Shown here: piece after piece, positions 9,330 to 17,303 of the stretch
How positions within the stretch are numbered: the stretch's first letter is position 1
Layout of the letters: every line of letters starts with the position of its first letter
Assembly: GCF_029714305.1 (NCBI RefSeq)
Contig: NZ_CP121647.1
Span: 1,260,501 to 1,324,500 of the forward strand
DNA: 64,000 nt
Direction of reading: 5' to 3'
DNA from: Bradyrhizobium sp. CB3481
Lineage (GTDB): Bacteria; Pseudomonadota; Alphaproteobacteria; Rhizobiales; Xanthobacteraceae
Position numbers and translations under genes: made by a program
The notes under the pieces: model-generated
Told to the model about the DNA's origin: nothing
Database searches by the model: none
The model's input: the letters and a program-made list of their open reading frames with translations, nothing else

Positions 9330-10562
9330 CTACAGCAAATCCCCGCCCGCCGCGCTCGCGGTCGTGCCGTGTTCGCGGAACGCCTTGATGACGTTCTTGC
9401 CGATCTTCCACTTGTGCACTTCATCCGGACCGTCGACCAGCCGCTGCGAGCGCACCTGGGTGTACCACTTCGCCAGCGGCGTATCCTGGCTGAAGCCGAG
9501 CGCGCCGTGGAGCTGGATCGCAGTGTCGATCACCTTGTGCACCATATGGGCGTGGAAGATCTTGGCGATCGAGTTCTCCTGGCGGATGTCGAGGCCCTTT
9601 TCCGCCTTGTAGGCGATGTGCAGCAGCATCAGCCGGCCGATATAGAGTTCGCTGGCGCAATCGGCGAGCATGAACTGCACCGCCTGGCGGTCGGCGAGCA
9701 GTTGGCCGAAGGTCGAACGCTTGGTGACATGGGCCGCGGCCATGTCGAGCGCGCGCTGCGCCTTGGCGACGTTGTGCATGCCGTGGCGCAGGCGGCCATA
9801 GGCGAGGCGGTGCTGGCCCATCGCAAAGCCGTTGCCTTCGCCGCCGACCAGATTGTCGGCCGGCACGACGAGATCCTTGATCTCGATCTCGGAGTGGCCG
9901 CCGTGCAGGACATCGTCATGCGGCCCCTCGATCGCCATGTTGGCGACGTTGCGCTTGATCCTGTAGCCGGGGTTCGGCAGCTCGACGATGAAGGTGGAAT
10001 ACTGCTTGTGGCGCGGCGCGTTGGGATCGGTCTTGGCCATCACCAGCGCCATGTCGGCGACGCTGGCGGAGGAGGAGAACCACTTCTCGCCGTTCAGGAC
10101 GTAGTTCTCATTGCCGTCTTTCACGGCCGTGGTCTGCATGCCCGTGGCGTCGGCGCCCGCCGCCTTCTCCGTCATCGAGAAGCAGATACGCTTGTCGCCG
10201 TTGAGCAGGGGCTTTAGGAACTTCTCCTTCTGATATTCCGTGCCGTGGGCGAGGATCGTCATCATCGAGGCATCGTCCGGCCCCTGTGTATTCATCGAGA
10301 GCGCACCCAGCATGCTCTCGCCGAGTTCCATCTGCACCAGCGCGTTGGCGAGCGGGCCAAGGCCCATGCCGCCATACTCCTTCGGCACCCACGGGCACCA
10401 CAGGCCCCGTGCCCGCGCCTTGGCCCGCAGCGGTCCCAGCACATCCGCGAGCGGCTTGCTATCGAGTTCCTTCTCCGCGGGAATGCATTCCTCATGCACC
10501 CATTTGCGGACTTTTTCGCGGATCGCCTTGGCTTCGGCGGGGATTTCGAAATCGATCGGCAT
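9330..10562 (-). CDS. acyl-CoA dehydrogenase (ACAD10/11-like)
   Basis: FAD-dependent acyl-CoA dehydrogenase of 410 residues. The N-terminal helical part holds PKEYGGMGL; the middle beta domain holds CFSMTEKAAGADATGMQT and GEKWFSSSASVADMALVM; the C-terminal helical part holds RSTFGQLLADRQAVQFMLAD, AIQLHGALGFSQDTPLAKWYTQVRS and VDGPDEVHK. The DGPDEVH ending places it in the ACAD10/11-like branch, where an acidic residue of this loop acts as catalytic base. The substrate chain length cannot be told. It is divergent from the dehalogenase gene, with repeats between them. Confidence 0.9.
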   Translation of the reverse strand: MPIDFEIPAEAKAIREKVRKWVHEECIPAEKELDSKPLADVLGPLRAKARARGLWCPWVPKEYGGMGLGPLANALVQMELGESMLGALSMNTQGPDDASMMTILAHGTEYQKEKFLKPLLNGDKRICFSMTEKAAGADATGMQTTAVKDGNENYVLNGEKWFSSSASVADMALVMAKTDPNAPRHKQYSTFIVELPNPGYRIKRNVANMAIEGPHDDVLHGGHSEIEIKDLVVPADNLVGGEGNGFAMGQHRLAYGRLRHGMHNVAKAQRALDMAAAHVTKRSTFGQLLADRQAVQFMLADCASELYIGRLMLLHIAYKAEKGLDIRQENSIAKIFHAHMVHKVIDTAIQLHGALGFSQDTPLAKWYTQVRSQRLVDGPDEVHKWKIGKNVIKAFREHGTTASAAGGDLL

Positions 10563-10660
10563 CGCTGGCTTCCTCTGGTTCCTGTTGGTCGGACTTGAGG
10601 GATGGCATAAACCTGCGGTCTGCTAGCGGCAACGACGAACAAAGTTTGAAGCAAGCAAGA

Positions 10661-10796
10661 CTGTCATACCCCGCGCAGGCGGGGTATCCAGTACGCTGCG
10701 GCGGCTGCTGTTGATTGCAGCGCTGGTGTTTACTGCATCATCCGCCGGAGCCTGTCATCGGGCGGCCATTTGGCCGACCCGGTGGCGGATGATGAC
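10661..10796. repeat. pair of REP-type palindromes
   Basis: The first is the hairpin GTCATACCCCGC-gcag-GCGGGGTATCCAGTACGC (10663-10696). The second runs from about 10736 to 10796, with arms GCATCATCCGCC and GGCGGATGATGAC around GGGCGGCCATTTGGCCGACCC. Both lie between the divergent acyl-CoA dehydrogenase and dehalogenase genes. Confidence 0.65.
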
Positions 10797-10809
10797 AAGA
10801 GAGGAAACC

Positions 10810-11715
10810 ATGCCCGACCTTGCCGATCTGTTTCCGGGATATGCGTCCGAATGGATCAATACCTCGTCAGGGCGCATCTTCGCGCGCGTCGGCGGCAAGG
10901 GACCGCCGCTATTGCTGCTGCACGGCTTCTCCTCGACGCATGTGATGTGGCACCCGGTCGCGCCACAGCTCGCGGACCAGTTCACGCTGATCATTGCCGA
11001 CCTGCCGGGCTATGGCTGGTCGGACATGCCGCGCAGCGACGACAATCACACGCCCTACACCAAGCGCGCGATGGCGAAAGCGATGGTGGAGGCGATGGAG
11101 CGGCTCGGCCATGTGCATTTCGCGCTTGCCGGGCATGATCGCGGCGGCCGCGTGTCCTATCGGCTGGCGCTCGATCATCCCGGCCGGCTGTCAAAACTCG
11201 CCGTGCTCGATATCGCGCCGACCTATGATTATTGGGAGAAGCTGAACCGGCTTTCCGCGCTGAAGATCTATCACTGGGCATTCCTGGCGCAGCCGCATCC
11301 GCTGCCGGAAACACTGATCGCGAACAATGGTGAATTTTTCCTGCGCTACAAGATGGCGAGCCAGACCAAGTCGAAGACGCTTGACGCCATCGATCCGCGC
11401 GCGCTGGAGCACTATCTCGCGCCGTTCCGCGATCCCGCCCGCATCCACGCGATGTGCGAGGACTACCGCGCCGGCGCCTATGCCGATTACGAGATCGATA
11501 AGGCCGATTTCGAAGCCGGCAAGAAGATCACGATGCCGATGCTGGCGCTGTGGGGTGATGTAGGCGTCGCCTCCGCCGCAACAACGCCGCTCGATACGTG
11601 GAAGAAATGGGCGACGAATGTGCGCGGTGCGCCGGTGGATTCGGGGCACTTTCTCCCGGAGGAGAATCCGGAGGCGACGGCGAAGCTGCTGCGGGAGTTT
11701 TTTCTGGCGACGTGA
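10810..11715 (+). CDS. fluoroacetate (haloacetate) dehalogenase
   Basis: Alpha/beta hydrolase of 301 residues that hydrolyses the carbon-halogen bond of haloacetates. Counting from ATG 10810, every residue known in the R. palustris fluoroacetate dehalogenase falls at the same number: nucleophile Asp110 in GHDRGG, Arg111 and Arg114 for the carboxylate, Asp134 in VLDIAP, His155-Trp156 in IYHWAF and Tyr219 in [10 protein letters not shown] for the halide, and His280 in DSGHFLPEE. The whole sequence also follows that enzyme closely. ATG 10810 follows AGAGAGGA; the upstream open frame is repeat sequence. The natural substrate is inferred; chloroacetate or another small halo-acid is equally possible. 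Confidence 0.9.
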   Translation: MPDLADLFPGYASEWINTSSGRIFARVGGKGPPLLLLHGFSSTHVMWHPVAPQLADQFTLIIADLPGYGWSDMPRSDDNHTPYTKRAMAKAMVEAMERLGHVHFALAGHDRGGRVSYRLALDHPGRLSKLAVLDIAPTYDYWEKLNRLSALKIYHWAFLAQPHPLPETLIANNGEFFLRYKMASQTKSKTLDAIDPRALEHYLAPFRDPARIHAMCEDYRAGAYADYEIDKADFEAGKKITMPMLALWGDVGVASAATTPLDTWKKWATNVRGAPVDSGHFLPEENPEATAKLLREFFLAT

Positions 11716-11740
11716 GACGAAATCTCGCCGCATACTCAGC

Positions 11741-11818
11741 CGTCGTCCCCGCCACCGGGTCGCGCGAACGCGCGCCCGATGACAGGCTCCGGCGGGGATC
11801 CAGTACGCCGCGGCCTCT
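11741..11818. repeat. degenerate REP-type repeat
   Basis: It contains GTCGTCCCCGCC, CGGGTCGCGCG-aa-CGCGCGCCCGATGACAG and GGGGATCCAGTACGCCGCGGC, the same modules as the repeats near 10.7 and 17.2 kb but more decayed. It sits 25 bases after the dehalogenase stop. From 11819 to 12291 I see no convincing gene; a 30-50 codon open stretch ending at 12223 has no recognisable motif. Confidence 0.5.
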
Positions 11819-12291
11819 CGGTCGATCACGACCGTCAACACTGCTGGAAGCCTTACAGGGGCGCGCACCCCCTCGTCGGGGATATCCTGACACAAGCGGA
11901 GGACAAGGTCGGCTACAACACGGAACGATTCGATTGGTGTGATCTCGGGACAGGGCGATCGAATGGAAGAATGCGCGAGAAAGGCGTGGGTCGTAAGCAT
12001 CGGCCGGCGCCAAAGAGGTGGTGTATTTTTTGAGTTCTGCTTTTTCTACGTGGGGCATCCGACTAGGCAATCAGCAGTGGACGCAGTGCGCCGCAGCCTG
12101 AGCTCGCAAATCGATCTTCGGCGGGTGAAAGCAGAGCGGGAGTTGAGTTCAGACGAAATCGCCAAGGAAGGCCTGCGATACCGGCAAGTGAAGTATGCTG
12201 CGAAACGCTCCGCCCCGCGGTGAAGAAGCTTGGAGGATCGATTCCTCTCTTCCGGCCGGAGCGGCCATGGTTCCTCGTTTAGCCCCTTTTT

Positions 12292-12640
12292 CGGCAGCCG
12301 TGGTCGCGTCTGGTCGCGGCTCGCTGCAAGCAGGTCTTATGTGAAAAGAAAAGCGGTACTAAGGATAATCGCGCCGTTCCTCACCCCAACTTCTCCGCAG
12401 ACTGCGGCCAAGCGATATCGCGATTGTGTCGGCTCTTGATCGTCTCACGCGGGGCGGCCACGCGATGTGATCTCGGCGAAGACGCCCAGAAGGGTGGTGC
12501 GACAAATCGCCGGCGGAGCCGTGGGCGGACACCCCGCACGAATTGGACGAAGTGCTGGGCGCATAGGCCAGATTACATCGCGCCATAGACACGAAAGGAC
12601 ATTTTACGCGGACGTGGCGACGGGACGGCGGCTCCCCCGG
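12292..12640 (+). pseudogene. decayed serine recombinase (resolvase/invertase family)
   Basis: Three reading frames in succession give pieces of a resolvase N-terminal domain. Frame at 12301: RLVAARCKQVLCEKKSGTK, matching the conserved AAGC..V..EK.SG.K..R segment. Frame at 12375: LLRRLRPSDIAIVSALDRLTRGG, matching LL..L.PGD..VV..LDRL.RS. It then hits a stop at 12468, and in that frame SPAEPWADTPHELDEVLGA (12507-12566) recalls the L.E.WADT...G segment, followed by a stop. The catalytic Ser region at the N-terminus is not recognisable. At least one frameshift and two stops show it is dead. It marks a former mobile element. Confidence 0.6.
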
Positions 12641-12646
12641 CAAAGA

Positions 12647-13309
12647 TCACTCGGCCGAGTTCACGCGGATTTCGGATTGGACGAGCCTGCATCCCTTAGC
12701 TTCGGCGCAGCTGCCCATGGGAACAACAAGCATCTCCCTCAACCTGCGTTGCTTCTCTCCTTGGGAAAAAGGCGGCGCTAGCTGGTCGGCTCTTCTTCGA
12801 ATCTCACTTTCCAAAGCGGCTCGCTGGTCGGGAGTAAGAGCCTTCTCAGCAGTCATTAAGAGGAAATCAACCAGGTCATGCCGCCGCAAGTCCAAATCCA
12901 GAATGATGAGCCCGAAAAGTCCATCGGGGATACTCACCCGCTTGAAAGTGCAATTATAGCTGTTCTGGCAAAGCGAATATTGCTTCAAGTTCACATATTG
13001 CATGCTGCATTCCGGAGGCGTTTCCAAACGAACGACGCAGACCGCCAGATCCGGCGGCGCATTTTTGTTGAGGATGGTCGTTGGACCGCGCCCCCCGCCA
13101 AGGCCTCGAATGCCGTCCCAGGGTTCTCCGTTGGCCTTCGTATGGTCGGCCACCACGGTGATGCTGATGGGTTTCCCTTCACCGGCTAAGCAGTAGACGG
13201 GGAACAGCGAAATGAACAAAATGGCCCACAAAGTCCGTCGGCTTATGCGCGAATGCCAAGTGGCGACTTTGTAAGAGCGCCTGAAGAAGCACAATTGATG
13301 TATTTGCAT
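12647..13309 (-). CDS. secreted cysteine-containing protein of unknown function
   Basis: 220 residues. A positively charged N-terminus and hydrophobic stretch (WAILFISLFPVYCLAG) form a signal peptide, so the mature part is exported. The mature domain has a Gly-rich WDGIRGLGGG, then PPDLAVCVVRLETPPECSMQYV, SLCQNSYNCTFKRVSIPDG and FGLIILDLDLRRHD, with five to six Cys that could pair. The beta-rich, acidic LDLDLRRHD pattern vaguely recalls small C2-like secreted domains. The C-terminus is helical and charged. No family is recognised. The start is uncertain because several codons lie upstream of the signal peptide. Lower GC than its neighbours and it lies beside a recombinase remnant, suggesting acquisition. 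Confidence 0.6.
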   Translation of the reverse strand: MQIHQLCFFRRSYKVATWHSRISRRTLWAILFISLFPVYCLAGEGKPISITVVADHTKANGEPWDGIRGLGGGRGPTTILNKNAPPDLAVCVVRLETPPECSMQYVNLKQYSLCQNSYNCTFKRVSIPDGLFGLIILDLDLRRHDLVDFLLMTAEKALTPDQRAALESEIRRRADQLAPPFSQGEKQRRLREMLVVPMGSCAEAKGCRLVQSEIRVNSAE

Positions 13310-13496
13310 GTTGCCATCCGACAGGTTTTTCCTGACGCGGGCTCGCGATTTATTGACGATCCTTTTGTGAGATCAACGTATTCTGGCAAGCGGCGTACGG
13401 ATGCGTCAACGCCCAAACGCCACGCTCTATGGCAGAGCGCCTAACAGCGGTATCCATCTTTCGTTTCTTCACGAGCGCTTCGGAAGGAGAGATAAC

Positions 13497-13667
13497 ATGG
13501 ATGATGGCCAACTAATGAGGATTACACGGCGAGCTTACGAGCTGTGGCAGCAAGCAGGCGAGCCGAAAGGTAGAGACGAAGAGTTTTATCGTCAGGCCTC
13601 GCGAGAACTCAACGAAGGTGCCAACAAAGCCAATGAGGGCAACAGCTCAGGTGAAGAAGTTCGCTAA
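13497..13667 (+). CDS. DUF2934 family small protein
   Basis: 56 residues, highly charged. It matches the DUF2934 pattern: RITRRAYELWQQAGEPKGRDEEFYRQASREL, a short helical module widespread in Rhizobiales and often found near stress or mobile genes. The function is unknown. ATG 13497 has a strong GGAAGGAGA seven bases upstream; the longer open frame upstream lacks support. It stands alone in the accessory stretch between the dehalogenase and tadA. Confidence 0.85.
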   Translation: MDDGQLMRITRRAYELWQQAGEPKGRDEEFYRQASRELNEGANKANEGNSSGEEVR

Positions 13668-13703
13668 CTCTGCGATTTCCGGGCGGCCGTCACTCCGCAC
13701 GAC

Positions 13704-13805
13704 TCAAACGATCTCGTCGTCCATGCGACGCGCTGGCGGATCAAAGCCGCAGTACCAGCCCCATTGATCGAGGTTCGTCCGCGGACGTCGCCAAAATAGA
13801 TTCAT
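13704..13805 (-). pseudogene. possible gene remnant (…GWYCGFDPPARRMDDEIV)
   Basis: Read on the reverse strand, this stretch gives FWRRPRTNLDQWGWYCGFDPP and then RRMDDEIV before a stop at 13704. The amino-acid make-up looks protein-like, with paired Trp and a Cys, but there is no start or further domain and a palindromic repeat immediately precedes it. It may be the tail of a lost gene; no family is recognised. Confidence 0.25.
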
Positions 13806-13821
13806 CCAGCGATCAGGGCTC

Positions 13822-13860
13822 TGGGATACTGGGTTACCCGCCTTCACGGGTGACGACAAC
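13822..13860. repeat. REP-type hairpin
   Basis: GGGATACTGGGTTACCCGC-cttca-CGGGTGACGAC. The GTTACCCG / CGGGTGAC arms and the TACTGG module are those of the repeat at 17.2 kb, inverted. It lies just beyond the tadA stop. Confidence 0.55.
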
Positions 13861-13882
13861 GGTATGTGTGAGGCGTAATGCC

Positions 13883-14329
13883 CTACCGCCGCTCCCTGAA
13901 AAAATCCCGCAGCAGCGTCGCCGCCTTGACCTCGCCGACCGCCGAATAAACCTCCGGCACGTGGTGGCAGGTCGGCTGGGCGAAGAACCGCACGCCGGAA
14001 TCCACCGCGCCGCCCTTGGGATCGGCGGCGCCGTAATAGAGCCGCCTGATCCGAGCGAACGAGATCGCGCCGGCGCACATGGTGCAGGGCTCAAGCGTGA
14101 CATAGAGGTCGCAATCGACCAGCCGTTCGGTGCCGATCGCCTCGGCGGCCTGCCGGATCGCCAGGATTTCGGCGTGCGCGGTCGGGTCACGGTCGGTCAG
14201 GGTCCGGTTGCCGGCGGTGGCGATCACCTCGTAATCCCTGACGATGACGCAGCCGATCGGAACTTCGCCGGCTTTTCCGGCATTTTCGGCGGTTTTCAGC
14301 GCCAAATCCATGAAAGAAGGGGCAGTCAT
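13883..14329 (-). CDS. tadA: tRNA-specific adenosine deaminase
   Basis: TadA converts A34 to inosine in tRNA-Arg(ACG). 148 residues with the zinc-binding cytidine-deaminase signature: HAEI (proton-shuttle Glu and first ligand) near residue 55 and PCTMCAGA near residue 85. VPIGCVIV and ARIRRLYYGAADPKGG are also typical. ATG 14329 gives the usual MTAPSFMDLAL N-terminus; ATG 14341 and an internal ATG are alternatives, since none has an ideal ribosome site. It is divergent from the pseudouridine synthase gene. Confidence 0.93.
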   Translation of the reverse strand: MTAPSFMDLALKTAENAGKAGEVPIGCVIVRDYEVIATAGNRTLTDRDPTAHAEILAIRQAAEAIGTERLVDCDLYVTLEPCTMCAGAISFARIRRLYYGAADPKGGAVDSGVRFFAQPTCHHVPEVYSAVGEVKAATLLRDFFRERR

Positions 14330-14494
14330 GCCTCGTATCATCAGAATAAACCTGCTATGAGGGCCGCCTTCAGCAAACGTGGATGCCGGTTTTGCGTGAG
14401 AATGCGCCCTGCGCGAAGTGCGCGCGCGTTACCGCTTTGACAGCCCATCCTGATCCGCCTGATGGCCATTTTATTCGGACCCAAGAGAACATTC

Positions 14495-16594
14495 ATGCCC
14501 CGCGATAACGACAAAAACAACGATTCCCGCGGCCGGCGTGACCGTCCCGGAGGCGGCAAGGGCCGCGCCGGCGGTGGCAAGGGCCGTTCGGGGGCGGCGA
14601 GGGGCCCCGAGAAGAAATTCGCCAAGCGGGGATTTGGCACCCGCGATGACAGCGAGCGGCGTCCCTATGCCGGCAAGTCCGAAGGCGCGAAGCCGTTTGG
14701 CAAAAAGCCCTACGCCGGCAAGCGCGACAGCGATGATCGTCCGCCGCGCCGGGACTTTGGCGATCGGCCGCAGCGCTTCAACCGGGACGACCGCCCCCGC
14801 GGCGACTTCGGGGATCGCAAGCGCGACTCCGGGGATCGCAAGCGCGACTCCGGGGATCGCAAGCGCGATTCCGGAGATCGTGGCCCGCGCAAGGATTTTC
14901 GTCCGCGTGAGGATCGCGATGGCGAGAAGCGTTCGTTCAAGCCGCGCAGCGACCGGCCGAACTTTGATCGAGATCGTGACGCGCGCCCGCCGCGACGTGA
15001 TCGCGACGACGCACGCCCGGCCGGGCGGTTTTCTGAAAAGAAGTTCGGCGACAAGCGCCCCTACGCGCCGCGCGGCGAAGGTTTCCGGAAAGACGGCGAC
15101 CGTCCGCGCGGCGATCGGCCCTATGGTGATCGCCCGTCGCGCGACGGCGAGAAGCGGTTTTCGCGCGGGCCGCGCAAGGATTATGGCGACCGGCCCGAGC
15201 GCGGTGAGGACAAGCCGTGGCAGAAGCGGGACGACCGCGGCGGACGCGATTCCCGTCCCGCGCGCGATGGTGCAGGCAATTTCGACCGGCCGCGCTTTGG
15301 CCGCGCGCGTGACGATGGGGCGGGCGAGGAGCGTCCGCGGTTTTCGCGTTCGCGCGAGGATCGTCCGAAATTCGATCGTCCCCGCGAGCGCCGTGATCAT
15401 GATGGAAGTCGCGGGCGACCTGAGGGGCGCACCGATTGGCAGGAGCATCCGCGCAGCGAGGGTCGCTACGGCGATCGTCCGCGCCGTGACAACGAGAACG
15501 ACAGCCGAATCTTTGCAAAGCGTCCCGCCTTTGGCGGTCGCGGCGCCTATCGCGAGCGCACGCCGGATGCCGACAGGCGTGCGCCGCGCGCAGAGCCGAA
15601 GCCGAAAAAGGCCGGCGAGCGCATCGCCAAGGTGGTGGCGCGCGCAGGCCTTGCCTCGCGCCGCGATGCCGAGGAGCTGATCACGGCGGGCCGCGTCACG
15701 GTCAACGGCCGTGTCATCAATTCGCCGGCGCTCGACGTCACCGCCAACGATGTGATCGCCGTCGACGGCAAGGTGCTGCCGCCGCGCGAGCGCACGCGGC
15801 TGTTCCTGTATCACAAGCCGCGCGGGCTGATGACGACGCATGACGATCCCGAGGGGCGGCCGACGGTGTTCGACAATCTGCCCGAAGGCCTGCCGCGACT
15901 GATCTCGGTCGGCCGGCTCGATTTCAACACGGAAGGGCTGTTGCTCTTGACCAATGACGGTGGGCTCGCCCGGGCGCTCGAACTGCCGGATACCGGCTGG
16001 CTGCGACGCTACCGCGTCCGCGCCCATGGCGAGGTCACGCAGGCGCAGCTCGACGAGTTGAAGAAGGGCGTCGAGGTCGACGGCGTCAAATACGGCCCGA
16101 TCGATGCGCAGCTTGAACGCGACCAGGGCGCCAATGTCTGGGTCGTGTTCGCGATCCGCGAGGGCAAGAACCGCGAGGTGCGCAACGTGATGGCGCATCT
16201 CGGCCTCGAGGTGAACCGGCTGATCCGTGTCTCCTACGGGCCGTTCCAGCTCGGTGAGCTTGCGGAAGGGCAGGTCGAGGAGGTCAAGACGCGGGTGCTG
16301 CGCGAGCAGCTCGGCGAGAAGATCGCCGCGCTTGCCGGCGCCGATTTCAACCGTCCGGCGCAGGACGACAAATCCGAGGGTGACGACGACGCGCCGCGCG
16401 GCAAAAAGTCGTTCAAGCCGGCCGGCAAGAGCGCGCTGATCGCCGATCGCAAGGGCCGTCGCGTGCTGGTGCAGCGGACCGGCAGCGAGGAGGCGCGGGC
16501 GCGCAACGAGGACGAAGCCAACGGCTACGGCCCGCCGCGCCGCCCGAAGCGCGGCTATCACGGCAAGCGCGATCTGAAGCCGCGGGACGAGTAG
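14495..16594 (+). CDS. rluB: 23S rRNA pseudouridine synthase (RluB type) with long Arg/Asp-rich N-terminal region
   Basis: 699 residues, against about 250-300 for a minimal RluB. Residues 1 to about 370 are low-complexity and disordered, dominated by DR, RD, RG, GDR and RPR patterns, including a GDRKRDS heptad repeated three times. Then come an S4 RNA-binding domain (about 375-435; ERIAKVVARAGLASRRDAEELI) and the catalytic domain with GRLDFNTEGLLLLTNDG, which holds the essential Asp, and REGKNREVRNVMAHLG. A basic tail follows. The enzyme modifies 23S rRNA; RluB, RluE and RluF cannot be fully separated by eye. ATG 14495 is chosen over 14462 by similarity of the start (PRDNDKNN). rsmD follows after 7 bases, so both may form an rRNA-modification operon. 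Confidence 0.85.
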   Translation: MPRDNDKNNDSRGRRDRPGGGKGRAGGGKGRSGAARGPEKKFAKRGFGTRDDSERRPYAGKSEGAKPFGKKPYAGKRDSDDRPPRRDFGDRPQRFNRDDRPRGDFGDRKRDSGDRKRDSGDRKRDSGDRGPRKDFRPREDRDGEKRSFKPRSDRPNFDRDRDARPPRRDRDDARPAGRFSEKKFGDKRPYAPRGEGFRKDGDRPRGDRPYGDRPSRDGEKRFSRGPRKDYGDRPERGEDKPWQKRDDRGGRDSRPARDGAGNFDRPRFGRARDDGAGEERPRFSRSREDRPKFDRPRERRDHDGSRGRPEGRTDWQEHPRSEGRYGDRPRRDNENDSRIFAKRPAFGGRGAYRERTPDADRRAPRAEPKPKKAGERIAKVVARAGLASRRDAEELITAGRVTVNGRVINSPALDVTANDVIAVDGKVLPPRERTRLFLYHKPRGLMTTHDDPEGRPTVFDNLPEGLPRLISVGRLDFNTEGLLLLTNDGGLARALELPDTGWLRRYRVRAHGEVTQAQLDELKKGVEVDGVKYGPIDAQLERDQGANVWVVFAIREGKNREVRNVMAHLGLEVNRLIRVSYGPFQLGELAEGQVEEVKTRVLREQLGEKIAALAGADFNRPAQDDKSEGDDDAPRGKKSFKPAGKSALIADRKGRRVLVQRTGSEEARARNEDEANGYGPPRRPKRGYHGKRDLKPRDE
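14810..14880 (+). repeat. in-frame 21-bp tandem repeat in rluB
   Basis: Three copies of a 21-base unit (GGGGATCGCAAGCGCGACTCC) plus an 8-base partial copy. The third copy differs at one base. Each unit encodes GDRKRDS. The multiple of three keeps the frame, so copy number could vary without breaking the gene. Confidence 0.9.
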
Positions 16595-16601
16595 CTCTGC
16601 G

Positions 16602-17171
16602 ATGCGCGTCGTCGGCGGAAGACTGAAGGGCCGCAACCTGGCCTCGCCCTCGACGCAGGCGATCCGTCCGACGGCGGACCGCCTGCGCGAGTCCGTGTTC
16701 AACATCCTGATCCACGCCTATGACGACCCGATCGAAGGCGCGCGGGTGCTCGACCTGTTCGCCGGCACGGGCGCGCTTGGCATCGAGGCGGTGTCGCGCG
16801 GGGCGGCATTCACGCTGTTCGTCGACAATGGCGCGGAAGCGCGCGCCTTGTTGCGGAATAATGTCGAGTCGCTCGGCCTCGGCGGCGTGACAAAAGTCTA
16901 TCGCCGCGACGCCACCAATCTGGGACCCGCGCATCCGGTCGAGCCGTTTTCGCTGGTGTTCCTCGATCCGCCCTACGGCAAGGGGCTTGCGGAAAAGGCG
17001 CTGGCCTCGCTGCGCGACGGCGGCTGGTTGACGCGCGAGGCGCTGGTTGTGGTGGAGGAGGCGAAGGCTGCAGCGTTCGCCGCGCCTGAAGGGTTCGAGG
17101 AACTGGAGCGGCGGGCGTATGACGATACGGAGTTCGTGTTTCTGAGATTTGGCAAGCCCGCTGCCAAATAG
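16602..17171 (+). CDS. rsmD: 16S rRNA (guanine(966)-N2)-methyltransferase
   Basis: 189 residues, a Rossmann-fold methyltransferase acting on the 30S subunit. It starts MRVVGGRLKGRNL, has the RPTADRLRESVFNIL segment typical of RsmD, the SAM-binding loop VLDLFAGTGALGIEAVSRG (about 48-66) and the catalytic LDPPYGKGL near residue 122. It lies 7 bases after the pseudouridine synthase gene. Confidence 0.95.
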   Translation: MRVVGGRLKGRNLASPSTQAIRPTADRLRESVFNILIHAYDDPIEGARVLDLFAGTGALGIEAVSRGAAFTLFVDNGAEARALLRNNVESLGLGGVTKVYRRDATNLGPAHPVEPFSLVFLDPPYGKGLAEKALASLRDGGWLTREALVVVEEAKAAAFAAPEGFEELERRAYDDTEFVFLRFGKPAAK

Positions 17172-17175
17172 TGAC

Positions 17176-17280
17176 TCGTCATGCCCCGCGAAGGCGGGGC
17201 ATCCAGTACGCCGGGACGCCAGCGACTCACTCGAACGCCGCGGCGTACTGGGTCGCCCGGTCAAGCCGGGCGATGACAGC
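17176..17280. repeat. paired REP element (BIME-like)
   Basis: Two hairpins in opposite orientation: CATGCCCCGC-gaag-GCGGGGCATCCAGTACGCC and GGCGTACTGGGTCGCCCGG-tcaa-GCCGGGCGATGACAG. The CCAGTACGCC / GGCGTACTGG blocks are exact inverse copies. It lies between convergent rsmD and mutL. Confidence 0.8.
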
Positions 17281-17303
17281 GGAAAAAATGGCGGCACATC
17301 GTC

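Noticed and set aside
12230..12439. A 69-codon forward frame in the accessory stretch.
   Set aside because: It overlaps the recombinase remnant in the wrong frame and has no family match or ribosome site.
14810..14880. Regular repeats that might be a CRISPR array.
   Set aside because: The units are contiguous, in frame and have no spacers.
14471..16705. A 744-codon open frame on the reverse strand opposite the pseudouridine synthase.
   Set aside because: Its composition is the mirror of the Arg/Asp-rich repeats; no ribosome site or domain.
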